This document shows, piece by piece, positions 10,557 to 22,636 of a DNA stretch of 64,000 nucleotides. The translations under genes were made by a program, and so were the position numbers. Position 1 is the stretch's first letter, and each line of letters begins with the position of its first letter. The notes beneath the pieces are model-generated. The model did not search any database and was not told where the DNA came from. It saw only the letters and a program-made list of their open reading frames with translations. This stretch comes from Perognathus longimembris pacificus (lineage: Eukaryota > Chordata > Mammalia > Rodentia > Heteromyidae), in assembly GCF_023159225.1 (NCBI RefSeq), contig NC_063171.1:12129326-12193325 (forward strand). Reading direction: 5' to 3'.

Positions 10557-12789
10557 TTTTTTATTGTAAAAGAGGTTTGTTTCTCAGCCAGAGCTGGGTG
10601 GATTTGCTATTTTGATTCCAGTAGTCATTTTGTGAACAATGATCCACCTAGAATACTGTGGAAATGAGAAAAAAAAAAAAAAAAACAACAACAACACACA
10701 GGTTTTTCTTCCCTCTAAACTCTGCAGGAAGTATCAGTGTCTTCAATGGCATCCTTCCCATCTAGCACAAACAGTATTTATCTCCTATCAGAGCTGTCTT
10801 GATTTAATGTATCAACCTGACTGAGTTAAGAGATGTTTAGATAGTATAGTATTATTTTGGAGTATGCCTCTGGAAAGGTTTCAAAGGGAGATTGGCATTC
10901 AAATTGACAGATTAGGTTAAAGAAAAAGATCACCCCCATAGTATGTGCTGGCATCATCAATCCATTCTAAGTCCAAATATAACAGAAGAGTAAATTCCAA
11001 ATCTAACTCTCCTTGAAATAGATATGTCTTTAGTTCTGACATTTACTTTCTCCCTTTAGATATTGGAACTCCTATACTTTTGCCTTGAATCTCTAGGACT
11101 TACACCAAAAAGGACTTTGCATTGTTCAGTAGCCTGTCAGCACCTGAGGTAATCAGCTTAGTAAAGGAAAACATTAGTGTGACTAATGGCTTCTAAGGTT
11201 AACAGTTCTTACTTTTTGGTCCTTGTTGTACTGGGCCTGAGTTTGCACAGTATATCTCAGAGGAGCTCCTACTAATCCCAAGGTTAATGGTAGTCAGAAA
11301 GCAGATTTAAAAAAAGATGGAGATGTGTGGCAAAGTATTAGGTCTACGACCTCCTCAAGGGCCCATTCTGGATGACCTAACTTTCTTCCACTAGACTTCA
11401 ACTACTGAATTGTTCATCACCTTCTAATAGTGCCAGTTGTTTCAGCCTTTCAAAGTCATTTTACATCCAAACTGTAGCATCTCTCTCTCCAAGCCTTCAG
11501 ACTCAATCTTCATGACATCACCAGTGTTCCTAGTTGTTCATAATTGATATGACAGTACATCCAGGTGCTTTTTCGTCCTCCCAAGAACATGTAATAATGT
11601 TCATAATAAACTCTTATACATGGGTCTATTCAATTAGGTGTGTTTCTTTTGATGATCCTGACCAATAGAACAACTCATTTATTTCCTTAGTGGTTTCACA
11701 TTGTTATATTCATAGATCTATAAAGCAACCTAATTTGTAAAAGAGAAGACAATTACTGTTTGTATATTGTGCCTTTATAAACATTGTTTGCAGTACCCTT
11801 AAGCAGATTTTTACCAAAAATAGGTTTATTTTGAAGACTGTGTTTCATGAAGGCTGAATGTTGCCTGGTTAAGAGAGTTAGCAATAGATTTATTAGACAT
11901 TATAAACTGAGAAAAAGTGAGATTTTTCTGTATATCCAGTAAAATTTATGGCAACATAAATAAAACACTTAAGGTCTGCATTTGAATAATTATTTAATTT
12001 ATCCTTGTTTTATGTTTGGCTCAAAGGCAGATAAATTATTTAGGTGAAATCTTGACTTGAGGTACAAAGGAAACTATGGGAGATGCTCAGTAAACTTTTC
12101 AACTCAGTAGCTCAATGACAGTGGTGACAGCTTTTGCAATTAGTTTACTCTTTTGTTTCTTGAGGCAACTGTAAAACCTACAGCCATATATCTACTTTCC
12201 AATGCAATTGGTACACATCATAAAAATTGCAGTTGAGTTAATTGGTGCACTGGCTGACAGATTTCACAGAGGCCAAGCCCTGAGCCATCCAGTTATTGCT
12301 TAAACCACTCTGTTGTAATTGGGTTGGCTAGGATCATTGAGAGAACTGTGCATCCCCAAGGCATAGATAAGCATAGTTTGAGAAATTTGGTATCTAGGGA
12401 TGTCAAGCTGACACTTTCCATAAGCATCAAACACTCCCAAATTATAAAAATAAAAATGAAAAGATATTCCCTATTTGGAATATTTTATATATATATATCA
12501 ATTAATGGTATTATATACTTCAGAAATGTGTAGTGAGCAAACCCCCTGGAAATACGATGGAGATGTTATGGATGATAAAACAATTTATCTACTTTTAAGT
12601 TTCAATATTTTTGTGTGAAATTTATTCTAGCCTAATATTTTAATGTCCTAGAAATATATCTTTCCTTTTCTGTGCATTTGATCTCAATGTCTTTCTTATC
12701 TACTCATTAAAGATAAAGTTTGCATTTTAAAATCATGCTTTTTTTATAGGCATATGAAGCAGGATACCTGATGTTTCTATCTAGAACCC
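10557..12789. other. Unique DNA, no gene seen
   Basis: Contains an A-run followed by CAA repeats at about 10671-10695 and otherwise nothing I recognise. No exon or RNA gene is supported. Confidence 0.6.
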
Positions 12790-12794
12790 ACTTT

Positions 12795-13302
12795 TCAGAA
12801 AATGAGTCCCTTTATGAGTGCCAAAGAATGATTCTTTTGTGTGTGTGTGTAAGGCAGTGAGTACATTTCTTATCCAACTTGTTACCTTCTCCCTCATTTT
12901 TCCCTTGTTGCTCCTCCCCCTTTCCCTCTCCTCTCCATGAGTTGTACAGTTGTTTACACCAAATGGTTTTATGAGTGTTGCTTTTGGAATCATTTGTCTT
13001 TTTATCCTTTGTCTCTCCACTTTGGTATTCCCTTCCCCTTTCCTAATTCCAATACACGTATATACAGTATCCAGGATACTCAGATGAGATACAGTGATAG
13101 CAGGGATTAAACGCTGGGAAGGGAAGATGAGAGAAAAAAAAAAGTATGGTTTCACATGGCATGTTGAAAATAATTACAACAATGATATACCACTTGTTTC
13201 CATAACTTGAAGTTCATTTTGTTTAGCATCATCTTATGTGTTCATGCGGGCATAGCTATTGGGCTATTGTGATCTTCTGCTAGGACTATCCTAAACAAAA
13301 AC
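12795..13302 (-). mobile_element. L1 3' UTR fragment
   Basis: Matches the order of blocks in the 3' UTR of the large L1 (26330-27045): a pyrimidine-rich tract (CTCCTCCCCCTTTCCCTCTC, the antisense of a G-rich tract), GTTGTACAGTTGTTTACACC, then GATATACCACTTGTTTCCAT and CTATTGGGCTATTGTGATC. Moderately diverged. The long minus-strand open frame at 12781-13155 is 3' UTR, not protein. Confidence 0.85.
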
Positions 13303-13740
13303 ATGTAAAGGGCTGTCACTCGTGCCCCGCTGTCATAGCTGCATTGCATCTCCCACGTGCTGCCGTGGGTGATGCTTTTACCCCGCCTTTGCTTCATGCT
13401 TTCATTCTATTCTCTTTCTGTGTCATTTGCTTTTGCTATAGATGGGCTGATAGATCACTGAGTGAATGGAACAAGTGTGGCATAACTAGGAAGGAGTACA
13501 ATTGCCCAGTCTTCTCTATCAGTCTGTTTGAATACAGTGTTTGTCCTTAGTAAAATTTGACTGGTTTGTTGGGGGAAAGAAAAATAACAAATTAGCAATG
13601 GCATTACGTAGACACACAAGGCATCAACAGGAATACTTTTGTACTGAAAGAAAAAAATAGCTTAAATACTGATTTTAAAAGGCTGCATGATAGGAAACTG
13701 ATTGTGGGTAAAACACTTAACTTGGTTGGATATGAAACTT
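13303..13740. other. Unique DNA between two L1 tails
   Basis: Slightly GC-richer stretch at about 13315-13385, otherwise featureless. No gene supported. Confidence 0.5.
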
Positions 13741-13744
13741 AACC

Positions 13745-14215
13745 TCTCTCTTTTTTAAAAAATTTATTTATTAATTAAATTTTTTGACAAGGTGTTTAAC
13801 AAACAGGGTACAGTTACGTAATAGGGCAGTGTGTACATTTCCTGTGATATCTTACACCCTGTTTTTCTTTCCCTTCCCTAGATCAGGTAGACATATATAC
13901 AATACACAGTGTACCAAAAACATATATAGTAGCTATGTGGCATACGCCAAAGGAAATTCACCTAGGACTTTAAATACAATGTCAACAATAGAGTTTGTTT
14001 ATCCTTGTCTTATATGAACATACATACATAGCTTTTGAGCTATTGTGATCCACTGAGAGGTCTATTTTTGACCATTATATGTTGAGTAGTTGTTTTGTTT
14101 TAGTTACATAATGTAGGGTCGCTGACCCAAACCTGTGGGAAATACCATTTGACAAGAAGTTTTTGGTTTCAGAGACCTGGTCTCTACTGTCTCTCCCTCC
14201 CCTCACCTTAACAAA
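13745..14215 (-). mobile_element. Old L1 3' end fragment
   Basis: Begins as antisense poly(A) (TTAAAAAATTTATTTATTAA) and continues ACAGGGTACAGTTACGTAAT, the same arrangement as the start of the other L1 tails but much more diverged. Later text (TTTGAGCTATTGTGATCC) aligns with the end of the L1 3' UTR. Probably an older L1 family than the one at 26-34 kb. Confidence 0.7.
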
Positions 14216-14219
14216 GAAC

Positions 14220-15243
14220 GATTCTTAAACATGAATGCTGTAGGAGATTATAGATAGTTAACAGTTAGTGATTTCCTTTCCATTTTTGAAGTCATTTACA
14301 ACCCATGAAAGAAAATATTCCTCAAATTCTACTTAGGACATTAAAGAAAATTAAAAGCAGTTGAGTATATGATAGATTATTCTATGAAAACAAAAGATCA
14401 TAATTTTTCAAACAACTAATATCATATGTTTTTCAATTTCAGATTATGAACCATTGAACATGTAATGGACATTTACAACATTATGTTATGCCCTTTATTT
14501 TGAAGACACAAAAATAATATTGTTATAGATAAATCAGATTTCTATTGCTACATTTGAAGTTTTGTATTAAAACTGTGTTAGATATATTAGATTCATTTGG
14601 ACCTATTTGGAGGGTGACACTGGAATTTTTCTTCTTTCCTAGGAGATTTGGATTCATCACATTTGGCAATTGGAAAGAAACTAGCATTGGTAGTAACCAA
14701 AAGTTTTGCTATTTTTTTTACCTTCTAATGCCTATTTTCCCCTGTGGGATAAGTAAGTTATTTAAAGGACCTGAGTAACTGTCTTAACTTTTCATTTCAG
14801 TGAGTTAATGGGCCTCCTTAATGTGCTGGCAGATGTCATTTTAAAATCCACAAATATTTGCTTGTGTATTTTCACCACTGTGACAGCTTTCTGTTGCCTG
14901 GAATTTCAGGAAGACCTCAGACCTAGCTTATTACAATATACTTTTTTTTTTTTTTTTTGTCTTTGGCTTACTAACTCTTAAGCAATGGACATGAATTTTA
15001 ATGTATGACCCAATATGGTAACTTGTTGCCCGAATTTACAAACACTTTTCTCTGCCATTTAAATTGGATACATTGGGCTAGGAAAAAAAAAACTTCATTT
15101 TTGTTACACTAGTTAAAACTGTATAACAGCAGTACCCAAGGCACTCTAACAAGAGGATATTTTTCTTGCATAATTTCTCTGTTATTTCAACCAATTAGCT
15201 CTCTATCATCAAAACTTAGTGGTGTCAACAAAAGTAACTAAGT
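14220..15243. other. Unique DNA with a poly(T) run
   Basis: An 18-base T run lies at about 14941-14958. No gene, RNA or recognisable repeat otherwise. Confidence 0.55.
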
Positions 15244-15251
15244 GAGAGAAT

Positions 15252-15448
15252 TTTTTTTTTTTTTCCAATCCTGGGCCTTGGGCCTGAGCACTGTCCCTGG
15301 CTTCTTTTTTTTGCTCAAGGCTAGCACTCTGCCACTTGAGCCACAGCGCCACTTCTGGCCGTTTCCTATATATGTGGTGCTGGGGAATCGAGCCCAGGAT
15401 ACATGCATACGAGGCAAGCGCTCCACCACTAGGCCATATTCCCAGCCC
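15252..15448 (-). mobile_element. IDL-Geo SINE
   Basis: Full dimer in reverse with a T-run at the left end. Target duplication GAGAGAAT at 15244-15251 and 15449-15456. The head keeps the CpG-containing ATACGAGGCAAGCGC (on the plus strand). Confidence 0.93.
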
Positions 15449-15569
15449 GAGAGAATAGTTTCTTAGATCAATTTTGTTTATTTTATTTTCAGTATCCTAG
15501 ATATTGAACTCAACCCCTTCTACACTGAATCACTTAACTGAATCACTTAATCCTCTTTCACAGTAGTTT

Positions 15570-15715
15570 TCTTGTTATTTGTTTTACAGATAGGGTCTCA
15601 CTTTTACTCTTTGTTATCATGGTAACCCAGTCCTCTTTATTTTGCCTCCCAGATAGCTGGGAGTACAGCCATGTACAGCCATGTCTGGTTTGTTTTAGGG
15701 ATAGGGTCTTGCTAA
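15570..15715 (-). mobile_element. B1-like (7SL-derived) SINE remnant
   Basis: Plus-strand text TAGGGTCTCACTTTTACTCT, GTAACCCAGTCCTCTT and CCCAGATAGCTGGGAGTACA reads like the reverse complement of an Alu/B1-type element. A head-only copy without an obvious Geo half. Confidence 0.6.
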
Positions 15716-15829
15716 CTTTTACCCTGACTGTTTTTTCACTGGATTGTTTTGTGCACTGTACCATGTCAGTTCACTTGCTATTCAAATTTTGTTCAGTTAT
15801 TACAATGTGCCTCTAAATCTCCAATATGT

Positions 15830-17060
15830 CCGTGTTAAGTTGAAATGGAAAATAGGAAGATGAATGTCATAAGTTACTGCCATTTATAGTGTAATGAGTA
15901 AACACCATTTTGTTTAACAAGAAACCTGGATAATTATATAAACTTGCATGGTTTACATCTTTTTTTATAAAACCACAAACCTGTCAACTAGTATGTGCAG
16001 TACATTCACAGATGTATTTTAGATTATTTGCCAGAGGAGCCTCATTAAGAATCAAAAACAAAGGAAGGCACACAACTTAAATAGAACTTCTTGTTGGCTA
16101 TAATTAAGAACTCCTTATTTTTGAAGAAATCCTTCTTCATTAGCACTTGTTTTATAGTATAATGTATTTTAAAGTCAAGTCCATAGAAACACACAATTGT
16201 AGAAAAATATACATGTACCAGTCCTAGATTTCCAGAACCCAGTGTGGCGCCTGGTTTTCAATAGATGTTTTCTGAACGTGAATTAGGGAAATGAAACAGA
16301 GGCCAACTAATCCAATTTCCATGAAGCATGGTAATTATATATCTTAGAACTATGAGCATAAAAATGGGCTACACTTGAAAAATCAAATGCAGAAGTAATT
16401 TATTTAATAACCATGTGTACATAAAATAATGGTTATTTATATTACTTTTATAGTCAAGTGGATGTTTAGTTCCATAGATGCCATTAGAAGTGGAGAGGCA
16501 TGCATATTATTAAAGTTTTCTCAAGGAATTATATTACCTTAGAAACTTAAATTTCCAGTTGTAATACTTGGCATACGTTTCTGGCATCTTTAAACACACT
16601 GATAACAACCATGGCTGCTTGAATCTTGAAACAGAGATCTAAAAATAGTTGACATTTACTGTTTCTATAGTAACAGAGAAAATGGCTTCATACCCTAGCA
16701 CTGCTCCCACAGAGCTTAATGTTCTCTCTAGATTGCCTATACCCTATGCTACTATGTTATTGTAGTAAAAACTACCATTACTCTATCCTTCATGTCTTCA
16801 TGTCTCTGATCACCAGTACAACAATCTAAGTGTTTATCTGTCATGGTTAAAGTATCCCAGTTATTTTTTAAGAAAGTGAATTGTATCTTAAAATTTGACA
16901 GAAAAGAAAGAAAAATCCTCTAAGACCAGCCTCATTTTTTTTGTTTACATATTATGATTTGAACTGTATCAGAAAGTTCCCTAAACTCAAATATGTTATA
17001 GTAGCTAATATTTTACCATTGAAAAATGATTGTTTGGGGTTAAATAATTATCACACATGT
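15830..17060. other. Unique DNA, no gene seen
   Basis: AT-rich text with no supported feature. Confidence 0.6.
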
Positions 17061-17062
17061 AT

Positions 17063-17270
17063 TTTTTTTTTGCTAGTACTGGGGCTTGAATTCAAATCAT
17101 AGGCACTGTACCTTACTTTTTGCTAAAGCCTGGATCTGTATTACTTAAGCTACAGTTCAACTTCTGACTTTTGCTGGTTAATTAGAAGTCAGCATGTGAT
17201 GAACTTCTGCATCCAATTTGGGGGCGAACTCCAGTCCTCAGATTACAACCTCCTGAGTAGCTACTTTCTC
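17063..17270 (-). mobile_element. Geo-tailed B1-like SINE, old
   Basis: Antisense order: T-run, Geo half (GGGGCTTGAATTCAAATCAT...), middle segment containing CTGGTTAATTAGAAGTCAGC, then B1-like head (CCTCAGATTACAACCTCCTGAGTAGC, abbreviated at its ends). The same four-block order occurs at 1545-1787 and 44640-44870. Confidence 0.65.
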
Positions 17271-17404
17271 ACATTTTAATTAATTACATAGTTTTGCGCA
17301 TCTACCTTTGCAATGTATGTACTAATTTCAGTAACTTTTTCCTCCAGTCAATAAACTTGATCATTATAGGGGATTTGTTTAAATTTTTTTGTCTTGTTTT
17401 CTAA

Positions 17405-18085
17405 TGAACCCTGAGTACAAAGAACTGGGTAGCTACTAATTGTTTTAAATTGAAGAGTTTTACTCTCCCATCAGAAATAATGGTGTTTATTGTACCATTA
17501 ATAAGGAAATGGAAAGACTTAGAAAAAAATATGTTAAATGAAGAAAGCCAGACCCAAAGAAACTTAAGTTGAATGAGTTCTCTCATTTTTGGTAACAAGA
17601 ATGTACCTATAAATCTATAAATAAGCACACTGGATGGTACATAATGAAAATGGTAATTTATATAGGTCTTTAGAAATTCACTCAGTGAGTGCAAAGGAGG
17701 ATATTCATAGGAGCAGATCACAAAGGCTCACTAACTATGTATATATCATCATATAAAATGATATTTATCGACATGAACTCCAAGAAGTGGTAACGAGAAT
17801 TTTTTGTTGTTGCTGCTGCTTTTGTTGTCTTATTTGTTATTTGTCTTTGGGAGGATAAAGAGTGACACAGAAAATGTTGGACAAAGGTGATTAAATACAG
17901 CAGTGGTACTCATGAGACATGATGTGGAAAATGAACTGTACAACTTATGGATGGGGACAGGAGAGAAAAATTGAGAGAGTGAGGAAAAGGATAACATGGT
18001 TCAAAAATAAATGTACTCATTACCTGACTTATGGAACTACAGCCCCTTTGTATATCACCTTTACAATAATAATAAAATATATTTA
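17405..18085 (+). mobile_element. Old 5'-truncated L1: ORF2 end plus 3' UTR
   Basis: At about 17495-17620 the plus strand carries degraded text of the ORF2 C-terminus (KWKDLEKNML..., SQTQRN). At 17940-18080 it carries the diverged end of the L1 3' UTR (CAACTTATGGATGGGGACAG..., CCCCTTTGTATATCACC) and an A-rich tail. The open frame on the opposite strand is a shadow. Confidence 0.75.
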
Positions 18086-18089
18086 AAAT

Positions 18090-19665
18090 GTATTTATTTT
18101 AGAAGTGGAAAATTGTTTTAAATATATCATTTAGAGTGTTAAAGTTATTTATTTCTGATATATATTTCCCCAACCCTGAGAATTAAGAGGCAGTATTACA
18201 GTACTTTATGACTAAGAGGACAATGACTTCTCAAATACATCTAAAGTTTTCTGGAATCTGTGAATGCATTACAATATAGGTTAAAAAAATTACAGTACAA
18301 ATGGAATTAAAGTAACTATTCAAGTCACCTTAAATCAGGAAGATTGTCTTATTTGTCACACTAAGCCAAGGACATTACATCCAAAAATGAAAGAGGAAGA
18401 TGAAAGAATCTCTCTGGGAAAAACAAAGAGATGAAAGCAATGGACATCTTCCAGGGTGGTCTTCATACAAATGTGGAAAAAGTTCTTGTAGGCCACTGGG
18501 AGAGAAAAGCAGCTGGCCCCTGGAAGTTGGAAAAGGCAATGAAACACATCACCACCGTTTGTGGTATTCTAAGGTACTAAATTTGTATTGACTTGTTAAA
18601 ACAGCAACTAGGAACTAATATAATGGGATCAGTAAGGAATTTCAAACAGTAGGAAATATACCTGAAAGAGAGGATTAGAACATGTCTTTATTGGATTACT
18701 CAAGGGATACTAGATAATTTTGGAAAATATTGTTCTCAGGGAAGACATTTACTTGTATGAGACAAAACAAAACAAAACTTATTTATTTAAGCTTACTATC
18801 ATTCTGAATTAAAATACTTTTTTGAATGTTTTCACTGGGAAACACCAATTCTTAAAAATATTTGAATTTGCTTTGTGTTGACATAAATAAGAAAGACAAA
18901 CACAAGGCCAGATCACCAACTTCTTTAATTTATCATTAGCATAAGATAAAATCATGTATCCTGCTGATACAATCCTTAATTTACAGATAATTCCTGAGTG
19001 ATAACATACCATACTGTACCAATTTTGCTACGTTGATTTAAATATATGTATCACCTTCTTGATATCATTGAAAATAATATATTTTATAAATATGTATGGG
19101 TAACATAGAATTTTAATATTTGTATATTCAGCTCTATTTTAAATCTCATTTTACTTTTTGTAGGACTATAACAATCATTTTTATAATAGAATGTGTTTGA
19201 TATTATTAAAATATACATTGTATTTTATTTTTAAACTAAATTAATCTTTCATAATGTCATACTTTTGATAATTGAATAGTTCCAGAGTTTGGAAAGTGTG
19301 ATAGTCATGTCCTTATTGGTTATGCATTATATTCAACACTTATAAACAAAAATGTCAAAGACATTCTGTGCAATTTATCATACTATGCAATTATGCTACT
19401 GTATGACATCACTATATCCTTCTGCCAGGGTCTACAGCACAAAACATGTTGTACTTTAGTTATATTCACTTTACTTTCTTTCCAGAATTGTTAATTTAAA
19501 ATATTTATATATGTTTTATTTTAGGGAAATTTTTGCTTTCTTTACGAAAAAAATCAAAACCCTAGCTCATAGGTAGTAAATACTTCAGTGAAAGGAGAGT
19601 AAAGTAAGATGAAACTATATGGGATTTTAGTTTGTTTGTCATCCTAATAAAGAAAATAAAACAGT
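18090..19665. other. Unique AT-rich DNA, no gene seen
   Basis: Two short opposed open frames near 18356-18591 have no recognisable domains. No RNA gene supported. Confidence 0.55.
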
Positions 19666-19666
19666 T

Positions 19667-19880
19667 GGGGCTGAGAATATGGCCTAGTGGTAAAGTGCTC
19701 ACTTCATATACATGAAGCCCTGGGTTCGATTACTCAGCACCACATATATAGAAAATGGCCAGAAGTGGCACTGTGGCTCAAGAAGTAGAGTGGGAGCCTT
19801 GAGCAAAAAGAAGCCAGGGACAGTGTGCAGGCCCTGAGTCCAAGCCCCAGGACTGGCAAAAAAACAAAACAAATTAAAAA
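19667..19880 (+). mobile_element. IDL-Geo SINE
   Basis: Full dimer with an A-rich tail (AAAAACAAAACAAATTAAAA). Imperfect flanking duplication AAAATAAAACAGTT / AAAATAGAACAATT. Confidence 0.9.
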
Positions 19881-19899
19881 AAAAATAGAACAATTATTA

Positions 19900-22212
19900 A
19901 TGAAAAAATTAAGGGGGCATACATAAATAAGTGACTTTTAATAGAAAAAAGACTATTTCCCAAAAATATTAACGTGAAGAACTACACACATTTTAACTCA
20001 TAGTCTCCTAAAACCAGAATTCTGAAATGAGAGTATTTAGCTATCACAAAATTCCAGCCAGGAAAAGAACGAACTGTTCCTGAGTCAAGTCACTTACACA
20101 TCCCCAGCAATAATGTTACCAGGCAACTAGAAAACTTCCTGTGAGATTTAAAAGCCAGTGTACTTGTAATGAAAACTGCATTGTAACATTGGCTGAAGAT
20201 AGGAAGGGAGAAGTTAGCTGAGGGTTTGCAGATATGTGAGTGATATTGCTTCCCTACAAGGAAAAGTGAATATTGCTGCTGGATTGCTTAGCGCTAAATG
20301 TAGCCTGTGGTCTCTAAGACCTGGGCTAAAACTTTACTATTCAGTCAATAATGTAAAAGAACACCCCTTATTCTGGTACTGCATGCTATAATCCTAGCTA
20401 CTTAAGAGATTGAAATCCAGAGAATCAATCACTTATTCTTCCAAATTTTTATGTGTTGTTAATTTCTAAAATTTAGTCTAGTTCATTCCTTTTAACCGCA
20501 GTAATTAATGGCATATGACCTTGTTCTTTCAATTCTACTATGCTTCATTGAATCCTCACTTTATCTCTCACCCAGGGTTTTACTCTTAATTGAAACTCAC
20601 TTATACAGTTGCTTCTTACATATATCCTCTTAGTTTTCTTAGAGGCTTCCCTTAGAAAGAGACCTAATATGTTAGCATACGGAAAGAAATAATAAAGATC
20701 AGTGCTTGTCTTTACTTCTGCCAGAGTTTATGCTAATGAGGCATGGAGGTTGCCAGACATGAAAGGCAAAGCTTGTAATTGGATTAGACTTAGAAAGTAC
20801 TTACTTTACATGTGGAACTAAGGAAGCCTGGAGGCTAAATTCAACACATAATCATTGATTCAAAATATTACAGTAGATTAACAAAACTACCATAAAATTT
20901 CTAGCTTAAATGACGTTTTATATATTGTGTTGATGTCAATAAGCATGATGTCAACCAAAGGGCAAGGCAAGGCAACACTTGGTACAGTGTGGAAGCAGGA
21001 TTTATTCTTGTCAAAGTGTGGATGGGACACCCTTAAACAACTACTTAAAGATAATAAAAATGTAACTTTTATAACAGTGTAGATGGCCTCCTGTACTTTG
21101 GTTTCTCAGCCACAACATCTAAGGAATCAAATTTTTTAGTTTAAGGACAAGAATGAGAAAGAGCCAGTTGGTTATTATAATGACACTGATCAACAAGAAT
21201 AGAGCTTTTTAAATTAATGACTACTTATCATAAAAAATGTCTAGCACTCTTTCTAGGATTATTTAATCTTCAGGTAACAAAAAGTATGTTTTTGTGCTGA
21301 TCAAATGGCCAAGGACAGTTATATTTTTCATATTTCCTCTGAACTAGAAACGTTTGTGACCTTATTTTTGTAAAAACAAAACAAAAACAAAAGTAAATCC
21401 CTTCTCAATTACATTTATAGGAAATTTCTAAAGATGTTCAGCATTTGGAAATGTTCAATATTTTAACTTCTGCATCCCTTCTTTGACTCATCCTAATTGG
21501 CTGTATAAAACTCTAATCATAAACACAGCTCTTTCCTGAATTCTATTACTATTGGTATTTGAAACTTGTTTTTCTAAGAGTAGCAACTCTTTGGGTCTGC
21601 AAATAATAGAATACTTCTAGGTCTCTATTCTCTATTTCTCTATTTTGCATTGGTCTTCGTTGTTCAGAGACAGTGTTTTCTGCGGCTACATTGGATTCCA
21701 GGAAAGACAAGACTGGTGCATAAACATCTCCTGAGAAGAGGCACAGCTAACTTTCAGGCAACAATGACTCATATGGGCCTGACAATCCTGAGACAATTAC
21801 CGACTGAAGGACACTTTGGCCAAGGCCTATGCCTCATTGTAGTGAATACAAAGCTGAGGAGATAGTCAGAACACATTTGTTGCCTTTTAACCTGTGGCTC
21901 ATATCTGAAGTGATTTCAATGTGCCCTACCACCCCAAAGCTAGCCCAACCTAGAAGCTCAGTGTTTTAAGTGTAACTCTGGTACAAAAGAGAGGAGGAGG
22001 GAACATTAGGTATTTGCAACGTAAAATATACAATTTGATCATTACTAACTAGTTAAGTTAAAAAAAAAAAGTGTTAAGAGCAACTGGGATGAGGTAACAA
22101 AAGGCAAATCAAGAGACCAAAGTAAGATAATTTAGATATCAGACAAATCTAGGCAAAGTTAATTAAGTCCTATTTCAAAATCATTTTAAAACAAAATAAC
22201 CTGGGGAAAGTA
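19900..22212. other. Unique DNA with one short SINE-head fragment
   Basis: A B1-like head fragment (GCTATAATCCTAGCTACTTA) lies near 20387-20406. Nothing else is recognisable. Confidence 0.55.
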
Positions 22213-22217
22213 TACAT

Positions 22218-22614
22218 TGTTAGGTCCTCTCCCTGAGGGCTCCATGTAGATGCCCCCACCTCATTAAGTCTCCACCCAGTTACCTGGGTAACCAGCAGAC
22301 CTGGAGGCAGTTACCTCCCCTTTCCCTGAGGTCATATCCTAATCCACCTGGCCACACCCCTTGCCCCTGCCCTAGATATAAGGCAGGGCTGGGTGGGGGT
22401 CTCTCGCTCTCTCCCTCTCTCTCCCTTCTCTCTCTTCCTTCTCTCTCTTCCTTCTCTCTCTTCCTTCTCTCTCTTCCTCTCTCCCCCTCTCTCCCTTCTC
22501 TCCAGCCATGGATCATCTTGGCCACAGGCCAGCAGTTCGGTAATAAACTTTCTCTCCTGCCTGAATACCGCGTGGCGTTCTCCTTTACCGGCTACCTACT
22601 TTAAAAACCTAACA
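22218..22614 (+). repeat. 5' LTR
   Basis: Starts TGTTAGG and ends CCTAACA, a perfect 7-bp terminal inverted repeat. It has a TATA box (TATAAGG, 22377-22383), a long CT-rich transcribed tract (about 22400-22503) and the polyadenylation signal AATAAA (22542-22547). The sequence TTCGGTAATAAAC at 22536-22548 places a possible splice-donor GT (22540-22541) directly against that signal. Confidence 0.93.
22377..22383 (+). promoter_or_regulatory. TATA box of the 5' LTR
   Basis: TATAAGG followed by a G-rich then CT-rich stretch. The 3' LTR copy is at 25209-25215. Transcription would be expected to begin about 25-30 bases downstream, in the CT tract. Confidence 0.75.
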
Positions 22615-22618
22615 TATA

Positions 22619-22636
22619 TGGTGCTGTGACTTGGAT
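22619..22636 (+). other. Primer binding site, tRNA-His-like
   Basis: TGGTGCTGTGACTTGGAT lies 4 bases after the LTR end. It matches the complement of the 3' end of tRNA-His at 16 of 18 positions. Both differences are C-to-T changes at positions that would be CpG, as expected from decay. Confidence 0.75.

Noticed and set aside
12781..13155. 124-codon minus-strand open frame
   Set aside because: Sense strand of an L1 3' UTR, which is non-coding in the family; related copies do not keep the frame.
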